Below the pieces are notes generated by a model. The model did not search any database and was not told the origin of the DNA. It worked only from the letters and a program-made list of their open reading frames with translations. Shown here piece by piece: positions 57,286 through 64,000 of a stretch of 64,000 nt of DNA (positions are counted from its first letter, which is position 1; every line of letters starts with the position of its first letter). This stretch comes from Tamarix chinensis (taxonomy: Eukaryota > Streptophyta > Magnoliopsida > Caryophyllales > Tamaricaceae), in NCBI GenBank assembly GCA_030549775.1, contig CM060173.1, positions 38,264,610 through 38,328,609 of the forward strand, in the 5' to 3' direction. A program made the translations under genes and the position numbers.

Positions 57286-57625
57286 CCACTATTTTAGCCG
57301 GTGGATCGGTCGCAAGGGTAACATACCCTGCCACTATTTTAGCCGGTGGATCGGTCGCGAGGGTAACATACCCTGCCACTATTATATGCCGGTGGATCGG
57401 TCTGGCCCCTTCTCGCACGGTGTTCCACTGTAAGTAATTAGTATCTTTCCCATGTCTTGGCAACTATAGGATTTGATTTTGTTGAGCTCGGGATCCCCCA
57501 CTATTATTGCCGGTGGATCGGTCGCGAGGGTACATGCCCTGCCACTATTATAGCCGGTGGATCGGTCGCGAGGGAAATATTCCCTGCCACTATTATGCCG
57601 GTGGATCGGTCTGGGCCCGGCTCAA
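57286..57625 (-). repeat. Two-block array of 45 bp units (copy C)
   Basis: Units begin CCACTATT at 57286, 57331, 57376 (block 1) and 57498, 57542, 57587 (block 2); spacing 44-45 bp. The core is AGCCGGTGGATCGGTCGCGA followed by GGGTA(AC)AT(A/G)CCCTG. Both blocks finish with GGTCTGG(G)CCC and a TTCCACTGTAAGT or TTTCACTTTACGT tail. Block-to-block offset is 212 bp. High identity among units suggests ongoing homogenisation or a young copy. Confidence 0.95.
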
Positions 57626-57789
57626 CATCTTTCACTTTACGTGATTAATATCTTAAGTATCTTATTCAAATGCTTTCACCAAACATGCATAACTCACCAC
57701 ACATCACAATTACACTTTAATCATCATATACACATGTGCTACCACCAAACCCTAGACATGCATGAATCGCTCCCTTTACACTTCTCCTC

Positions 57790-58560
57790 CAATTCTACTT
57801 CACATCTATCTCACTCTAGGGTTTTGTCCCGAAACCCTAATTTAGGCATTAACAACTCCTCTTACTCCACCTCACATCACCCAAATCATTTTAACACTCC
57901 ACACATCACAAATCATCGATTCCATTCTCATAATTATACCTTAATCACCCAAGAACACATGATACAACAAAAACCCTAAGCAACCACACCAAACCCAAAT
58001 CAACCACTTCAAACCATAATCAACCACTCCAAACCCTATTTAACCATAACAACCATAATTAGCCCTTCCAGACCTTCATTAACCATAACAAATCATAATT
58101 ATCCACTCCAACCCTAGTTACTCACAACAACCTCATAGTTAATCACTCCGAACCCTAATTCAAACTCCTCCATACCCTTATAATGTCCTACGTACTATTT
58201 TTCACCCAAAGTGTTCAAACACCCAAACAACACTTATATTACCTTCCTCACATCCCAAATCAACTTTCCACACATAAATTTCACTCTCATGCAAACGTTA
58301 CACCTCCCATGCAAAACCCTAACTCCACCATGCAAACCCTAATACCACCATACAACCATTAATATCACATTACAACCATTAATAATACCATGCAAACCCT
58401 AAAACCGCCATGCAAAGTCCAACACCATGCAACCCTAGATTCCGTCATACAAAACCCTAAACTCAAACCATATAAAACTCAAAGATTCATCCATACCAAA
58501 CCAAATATTCATCCTTACCAAACCCTAGATTCAGATCACATAAAACCGAAGAGTCATCCT
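57790..58560 (-). repeat. Telobox-rich stretch (copy C)
   Basis: About eleven AAACCCTA/AACCCTA motifs in 770 bp, all in the same orientation on the plus strand (for example CGAAACCCTAATT, GCAAACCCTAATACC, CAAACCCTAGATTC), embedded in C/A-rich, loosely repeated sequence with CCATGCAAACC and CCATACAACCATTAA. It occupies the place of the ~150 bp array of copies A and B. Not a telomere: the motifs are not contiguous TTTAGGG repeats. Open frames of 140 and 62 codons here are a consequence of low complexity. Confidence 0.7.
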
Positions 58561-58571
58561 TACCATACAAT

Positions 58572-58925
58572 TGATTAAATTCTCCCATTCATAACCACAA
58601 ATTAGGTTTTCCCATACAAGACCACAAGTTAGATTCTCCCACATAAAATCACAAATTATAATCTTCCAAGCAAGCCATAAATTGGATTCCCCCAAACAAA
58701 TCATAGAATTAGATTCTCCCAATCAAATTATAAATTAAATTCTCCCATATAACATCATAAATTAGATTCTCCCAAACACACCATAAATTCGATTCTCCCA
58801 TATAACATCATAAATTACATTCTCCCAAATAAAAGCATATATTATATTATCCGCATAAAACCATAAGTTATATTCTTCCACCTAAAACCATATATTAGAT
58901 TATTCCTTATAAAACCATAAAAATA
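58572..58925 (-). repeat. ~30 bp tandem array (copy C)
   Basis: About eleven diverged units of 28-32 bp resembling ATAAATTAGATTCTCCCA(T/A)ATAACATC on the plus strand. Best copies at 58735-58830. Absent from copies A and B. Confidence 0.8.
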
Positions 58926-59538
58926 GGTCAACTCACTTCCCTTTGTCAACTTCTTTCCCTATCCTCCTTTTCATCCATTCTCCCACACAAACCACATCAA
59001 CATTCCCTCAAACCACATCAACATTCCCTCATGCATGTCTTACGGGGTCACAACACATATCATCATACGTAAATAATACAAATGCCATACAAAACATACT
59101 TCGAATTCACTTCATACCATATACGACATAATTAATAATCATAAGTATAGAATACATAGCATATGAAACACATAAACCACATAAACACATAAAAGGCCTT
59201 AGCACTCCTTACCTAATACGACACCGGTCTTGGAGCACGCTCCTACGCCTCCTTAGGGTTTTGACACATTTTACCTATTATGAGAGAAAACCTAAAATTA
59301 AACTCCCTCCTATCAAAAATAATATTAAAAACTAATGTAACATAAGACTTGGCTTTTGATAAGCTAATAATAACAAAAGTACAAAAATAATATCAGTATT
59401 AATATTAATAAAATTAATAAAAATAGTAAAAAAATAATAAAAAGGCATTACTCACAAATAAAGTGAAATAAGGGATTTGGACCCTTTACCAAAATAATAC
59501 TAAAAAGATTATTTTTAAATTGAATAATCCATATCAGA

Positions 59539-59601
<63 letters not shown>

Positions 59602-59603
59602 AA

Positions 59604-59640
<37 letters not shown>

Positions 59641-59642
59641 GT
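59539..59642. repeat. (AAT)n microsatellite
   Basis: About 100 bp of AAT repeats with a short GATAAT interruption (59583-59600); further AAT-rich patches extend through 59950. Confidence 0.95.
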
Positions 59643-60004
59643 AACATTATTAACAACACTAATGTTAAAATATTTGTATTAATAATAATAAATAATAATA
59701 ATGGAAATTTGAAATAGAAAATAATAATAATAAATAATTATTATACTTATAACATTTTAATATTAATAATATTAAATATAGAAATAATAAGAAGAAGAAT
59801 AATAAATTCGAATTGCAATAAAATAGGCTTCAGATCTCAACATAAATAATAATAAAAACAATAATAATAATAATAATAATAGTAATAATGCATATTTAAA
59901 ATATAAATATAAAACTAATAATTATAGTATTTATGTGCAAATAATAGAAATAAAATAATTTAATGGTTATAAAAATAGGGAAAATAGCTGAGAGGGTCTA
60001 GGGT

Positions 60005-61140
60005 TCAACCAAATGTTGGTGGGGATAGGCAGCACCGGCGGCGGAGCACGGCGGTGGCGGCGGTGGCCGGAAAAAGAGAGGAAAGAAGGGAAAGTTGCAT
60101 GCTGGGAATGAGATGGGAAGAATTAAAATGGGAGCTTGGGTGTTTTGAGTTCCCCAGAATGAGAGGGAAAGAATAGAGGTGGTGGCGCGGCCAAAGGTGG
60201 CGGCTCACGGCGGCGGTGGTGGTGGCCGAATGGAGGAGAAGAAGAAAGAGGGAGGAGAAGAGGGAGAAAAAGGAAACTAAAGGTAGGGGAAGGTAGGGCA
60301 GGGTATGCAGCACATTTTGGGAGGTGAAAGAGGCGGCCTTAGCGGCGGAGGAGGTGGCTAACGGCGGCGCGAAGAGTGGCGGGGCAGAAAACAGGGTTGC
60401 TCGGGAAGAGGACTTCGCACAGATGGGACGGCTTGTACAATAAGAATAGAAGGGTGAGATAGATTTGGTTAGATAGAGGGCGGTGCAAGGATGACACGGG
60501 TGGCCAGAACGGGCGGCGAAGTTGGCCGGAGGCGGAGGAAGAGACGTCTGAAGTGGCGACGGTGGCAAGATCGGGATTCTGGGTGATGAAGACCAAAGGC
60601 TCGATACAGGTTATTATGGGGGGTATTTATAGGAAAATCAGATAGGTTAGGGTTCTTTAGGCCGGCTAGTAGATAGGGAAGGTAGGGTTCAGGTCGCCGG
60701 AGGCGACGTTTGGCCGGCGGCAGCAAATCGGGCATGGGTGTGCGCAGGAGAGAGAGAGGGGAAAATCACGCGAGAAATGGAGATTTAGTTGGGTCAAGAG
60801 GGCCGGCGATCCAGGGGGAAGAGATAGGAATAAAAACGGCCGGTCAAAACTGACGTAACCGGCGGCGATAATCTCGGCTGGGCGGCGGAGTTGCAGGCTG
60901 GCGACGTCGGGGAAGAAGAAGATGGGGGTCTGGACCGGGCGGCGGAGGAAGAAAGAAGAGAAAAAGAAAGGGAGGAGACCGGGCCGGTCGGGCGCGATGG
61001 GGGATGCGTTTAATTGCAACGACGCGGTTTGATAATAAAATGGACAAAACGCAGCGCTCTGAGGGTGGGAGAAGCAGGCAACGGCGCGCGGCGCGGGCTG
61101 GGCCGAGGGAAGGAAAAGGAGAAGACTGGACCGCCGGGCT
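60005..61140 (-). other. GC-rich, CpG-dense leader of copy C
   Basis: About 1.1 kb of GGCGGCGGTGGCCGG-like DNA in an A/T-rich window. On the minus strand several overlapping ORFs exist (187 codons at 60568-60005; 117 at 61019-60666; 138 at 61260-60844), all Pro/Leu/Ser-rich with hydrophobic starts, similar in texture to the leader ORFs of A and B but without the SLAD-RRATP part. A purine-rich tract (61150-61240) corresponds to the CT-rich leader start on the minus strand. I treat the ORFs as unproven. Confidence 0.55.
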
Positions 61141-61666
61141 GGCCCAGTTCGGGGAGAAGAAGGAAAAGAAAAAGAAAAGAAGAAGAAGAAAAAGAAAAAG
61201 AAAAGGAAAAAAAAAGGGAAAAAGGGAAAAAATAAAAATAAAAATAGTGTGTTGGCTCAACTAAATTAATTAGAATATTTGAGATATTTAAAAATTATAA
61301 TATTTAAATAAATAATATTTAAATCTCTTTTTAGGCTAAATTAGGATTTTTAAAAGATTTTCCACAAACTCCTTTTTAATTAGCAAAACATCCTTATTTT
61401 CTCTAATTAAATAATTTATAAAATTAATATTAATTTAGAAATATTTTCTCCTTGTTATTTTAAATAAAATAATTTACTTAATTTATTTTCAACATAAAAT
61501 GCTTAATTAGCTAAAATACCTAAATTCTCTTCTAATAAAAATACTTATAAATTTCTTCTTGATTTACTCTAATTAATTCAATTTAAAAATAATTTATTTA
61601 AATAATTATTAGAATAAATATCATTTAAATGTAGTTTATAAAATATAAAATTTTCGGGGTATTTCA

Positions 61667-61671
61667 CCCAA
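61667..61671 (+). repeat. Right target-site duplication of solo LTR C (CCCAA)
   Basis: Matches 56630-56634. Confidence 0.93.
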
Positions 61672-61679
61672 TCTATGGT

Positions 61680-62520
61680 CTCAACCTCCTTTAATTATAT
61701 TTGTTTTATTTGCACATTCCTTAGCAAAATGACTATATTCTCAACAATTATACATTGCTTAATCCTAAGAACATCTTCAACCATCTTATGTTTTCCTATC
61801 TTTTCATGAGTGTTAAATATCCTTTTGCCTATAATTGAACTTGAGGCAACATTAATATAATAAGAAGAAATGTAAGTTTTTGAAATCACCGTAGAGGTCT
61901 TATCTTGCTTTTCAAACTTAACCATAACTTGATCACGTCCTCCAATGAATCATAAGAAGAAACTTTAAATTTTTCTCTTAAGTTTTAATTTAGCCCTCCT
62001 AAAAATCTTGCACATGTTTGTTCCCTTCTTTTGTTCACATCACATATGAGGGAAAGTCTTTCAAACTCTCTTTCATATTCTTCTATACTTATATTGTCTT
62101 GCTTGATACTAATCAGCCTTATGAAAATATTTTGCTCAAACTCCTTAAGAAAGAATTTCTTCTTCATGTGATTCTTCTATTTTTTCCAATTCTTTATCTT
62201 CAGTTTTCCATCTTTTTCTCTTGAATTCTTCACATTTTCAAACTATGTATGAACAAAGTTTTTTAACTTCAAGATCACCACTTTACACCACATTTGATCA
62301 TCATAATCTTTGAAGTTGAAAATCAAATCTAGATTTTGCATCCAATCTATAAAAAATTTATCATCTAACTCACCATAAAAATATAGAATATCAACCTTTA
62401 TATACCTTTATTCAATATCTTCAGGCCTTAGAATGGAACCCTTTTCAATTTGACTTGAATTTTCTGAATCAAACACTCTTCAGTGCATTCCATTATTTCA
62501 TCAACTTGGCCACCTTTACT
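61680..62520 (-). pseudogene. Gag relic with zinc knuckle, Ty3/gypsy-like
   Basis: Minus-strand code from about 62400: GELDDKFFIDWMQNLDLIFN, then the open frame at 62167-61985 with KKKFFLKEFEQNIFIRLISI and SIEEYEREFERLSLICDVN, RREQTCARFLGGL, which is the core of plant retrotransposon gag ('LSVEEYxxEFxxLxxRxDxxExxEQxVARFLxGL'). After an in-frame TAA comes SYDSLEDVIKL. Near 61745-61700 the minus strand reads YNC-stop-EYSHFAKECANKTN, a zinc knuckle with the first Cys lost. Solo LTR C inserted about 40 bp downstream of the knuckle. Confidence 0.75.
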
Positions 62521-62956
62521 TTGTAAATTCCTTTGTACCATGCCATTATACCTATCATGATCAGATTACCTTTTATCTTCTATATGTTGTAGTTGTAATT
62601 GAATCTTTGATATAGTCTCTAGAATAGATCTCATAACATCATCACTTGTTTTATTTAACTTAAACCAAAAACACAACTTTGAATGGTTTCTTGATGGTGT
62701 TCAACAAGATCGTAATGAAGGTCTTAGTTGAATATAAACTAACACTCGTTAATATCTTCAACTACAATACTTTGAAGATGTACTAATCATCCCAAAAATG
62801 AATCTTGATAGGTTCTTAGAAATAAATGGACAAAATTGGAGGGAAAAAAGAAAAAAATAGAGAAATATTTTTAAACTACCCACCCACAATAAACGTAACT
62901 CTACTGAGAAAATACTCTAAACTAGGATCCATAGTACCTTACGGAAAGATTCTATA

Positions 62957-62974
62957 TGAGCTTAGATAGCACTT
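62957..62974 (-). other. Probable primer-binding site of the gag-bearing element
   Basis: The minus strand reads AGTGCTATCTAAGCTCAT, a decayed TGGTATCAGAGC-type site, directly after the LTR end at 62975. Confidence 0.4.
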
Positions 62975-63250
62975 TTGATGTAAAAATAGGTTGAAAGAAC
63001 TCAATACAACTGAATTTATCTCCTTTATCTTTCATGTAACGCACCAAAAAACACAAGATAGAACTTTTATATGATCTAAGAGCATCTCAATCTCACTCTT
63101 CTAATATGAAAGAACAAGAGTTAGTATACTTACATATAGTAATAATTGTTCTTGAAGATCTTAATACTTCTAATATTTTTCTAATTAAATCTTGTATATA
63201 TTACATATTTTTGCATGATAAATCCACTAAAAATATATACTATATAAGAT
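62975..63250 (-). mobile_element. Probable 5' LTR of the gag-bearing element
   Basis: Starts (plus strand) TGATGTAAAAATAGGTTGAA and matches 55819 onward for about 100 bp. The right end is not defined; 63250-63308 shows nothing specific. Confidence 0.4.
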
Positions 63251-63308
63251 AATGACATTATAAGGATTACAAAGTTGCACGGAAGATAAGACAACAAGAC
63301 GCAGAGCT

Positions 63309-63792
63309 TGATGACATATGATTATTCAATATATTACATAATTAGGTTTTTGTGTAGCTTTTTATTATTTTTATGTATACTTTGTAATTTTTTTAAGTTC
63401 TAATTTTATCCATTATATATGTAATATAGGTTTGAATCTAGTTAATGTATGTTAATTAGGCCAATTAATATATATGGTGCCTAGTGCATTCATAAAGCCG
63501 ATAAGTGAATAATAAAGCTAGCATTGAGAGATAAACTTTTGAGTCTCCTTTTCTTCTTCATCAAGTGAGATTTGTATTGTGAAGTTTAAGATTATTATTA
63601 AAAGAAAACTAAGTGACTTCTCTATTGAATTGAGTTGATATTAGAGTAGATCAACATCAAGATATCAAGCTACCGAGAACCATCATTTAACGTCAACATG
63701 TCCAACATCTTGGAGCCATAATTTTATACCCAAAAGATAAGATAGAAGGTCCTGCATTGTGAAAGATTAATCATTCATTATATTCCACATCA
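63309..63792 (+). mobile_element. Copia-like 5' LTR, 484 bp
   Basis: Starts TGATGACATATG and ends TATTCCACATCA, followed after 4 nt by a perfect start of a tRNA-Met type primer-binding site. Internal landmarks are a TATA-like TTATATATG (63413), AATAAAG (63510) and a pyrimidine-rich stretch (CTCCTTTTCTTCTTCATC, 63544). Size, TG...CA ends and CACATCA terminus fit Copia LTRs. Internal region begins at 63809 and runs off the window. Confidence 0.65.
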
Positions 63793-63796
63793 ATTT

Positions 63797-63808
63797 TGGT
63801 ATCAAATC
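63797..63808 (+). other. Primer-binding site of the Copia-like element
   Basis: TGGTATCAAATC, matching the first eight bases of the plant initiator tRNA-Met complement (TGGTATCAGAGC) and 4 nt from the LTR end. Confidence 0.7.
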
Positions 63809-64000
63809 TAGTCTTGGTTCGACATCATTTGGGAGAAAACTTCATCATCAAGTTTGAAATAACCAAATACATCACCATCGATTCTTTAGTAAGTTTCATG
63901 ATCTTTCTTGTTTGTTTTCTTTGAATCTTGGTTCATTTTATTTTAATATTGAATGTATTTGAGTTCTCTCAAGTAGACTTTAATGTATTATATAATTTAA
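63809..64000 (+). mobile_element. Leader of the Copia-like element, open at right edge
   Basis: Untranslated-type sequence after the primer-binding site (CATCATTTGGGAGAAAAC, CATCACCATCGATTC). No gag motif appears before the window ends. Confidence 0.4.

Larger units (their letters stand above)
56635..61666 (-). mobile_element. Giant solo LTR copy C, 5032 bp, complete
   Basis: Minus-strand LTR: starts TGAAATACCCCG (61666) and ends TTGGGGTGTTACA (56635), intact TG...CA ends and perfect 5 bp target duplication. Order on the minus strand: U3 of about 400 bp, GA/CT tract, GC-rich leader (61140-60005), long A/T-rich stretch with (AAT)n, ~30 bp array (58925-58572), telobox-rich stretch (58560-57790), two-block 45 bp array, conserved hairpin block, end block (GGGAATGTTACCGCCAC in plus). 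CpGs are well kept, in contrast to copies A and B, so this is probably the youngest. It interrupts a gag relic just after the zinc knuckle. ORFs inside are low-complexity translations. Confidence 0.95.

Noticed and set aside
57286..57625. CRISPR-like array of 45 bp units
   Set aside because: Plant LTR context, units contiguous without unique spacers, and the same array occurs in dispersed LTR copies.
57557..57979. 140-codon plus-strand ORF
   Set aside because: Lies antisense in the repeat arrays of solo LTR C; codons follow the short repeats and His/Ser/Thr-rich low complexity.
57790..58560. Interstitial telomere repeat
   Set aside because: AAACCCTA motifs are frequent but not contiguous (TTTAGGG)n; they are scattered telobox-like motifs in LTR sequence.
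60005..60568. 187-codon minus-strand ORF in copy C
   Set aside because: Low-complexity Pro/Ser/Leu content in CpG-rich leader, several other frames are equally open, and the part conserved between A and B is absent.

Overview
This window is nuclear DNA from a flowering plant, almost certainly pericentromeric or other heterochromatin. I find no host gene, tRNA, rRNA or CRISPR array. Every supported coding stretch is a retroelement relic: Ty3/gypsy elements of the chromovirus, Athila-like and Tat-like types, a plant L1-type LINE with a DUF4283 ORF1, and Copia-like LTRs. The species cannot be read from the sequence.

Layout. 1-11024: a minus-strand chromovirus (RNase H, RT, protease and gag relics, primer-binding site, long 5' LTR), whose LTR is split by a ~4.5 kb minus-strand solo LTR (copy A, 4808-~9303). 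11025-17916: plus-strand chromovirus relic (gag/protease, RT, RNase H, integrase, chromodomain-like tail, polypurine tract, 3.2 kb 3' LTR). 17917-22590: a second, 5'-truncated relative with its 3' LTR. 22591-24624: end of a third element and its LTR. 24630-29626: 5.0 kb plus-strand solo LTR (copy B) with a perfect 5-bp target duplication GTAAC. 29627-36082: minus-strand LTR remnant, then a plus-strand element with a coiled-coil gag-like relic. 36083-37740: a remnant of the same giant-LTR clan (copy D), split by a Copia-like LTR. 37780-42560: Athila-like protease, RT, RNase H, integrase and a 3' 'plant transposon protein'-like ORF. 42910-~47950: minus-strand LINE. 48000-51240: Tat-like relic. 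51850-54640: minus-strand relative of the 31-36 kb element. 55819-63250: minus-strand gag-bearing element split by copy C (56635-61666), a 5.03 kb solo LTR with perfect target duplication CCCAA. 63309-64000: plus-strand Copia-like LTR and primer-binding site; the element continues beyond the window.

The most interesting object is the giant-LTR clan (A, B, C and remnant D). Its members share a modular order: short U3, TATA-like site, GC/CT-rich leader with a conserved short ORF (A and B), an array of ~145-160 bp units carrying plant telobox motifs (A and B; C has telobox-rich DNA plus a ~30-bp array), a two-block array of 45-60 bp units, and a strongly conserved ~95 bp block with a small hairpin near the 3' end. 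A second theme is clusters of quasi-palindromic AATCGATT/ACTAGT motifs at matching positions in three 3.2-3.4 kb chromovirus LTRs.

The elements do not work together as a pathway. They record successive nested insertions, solo-LTR formation and decay; premature stops in the LINE are mostly TAG, as expected from C-to-T decay at methylated CAG.
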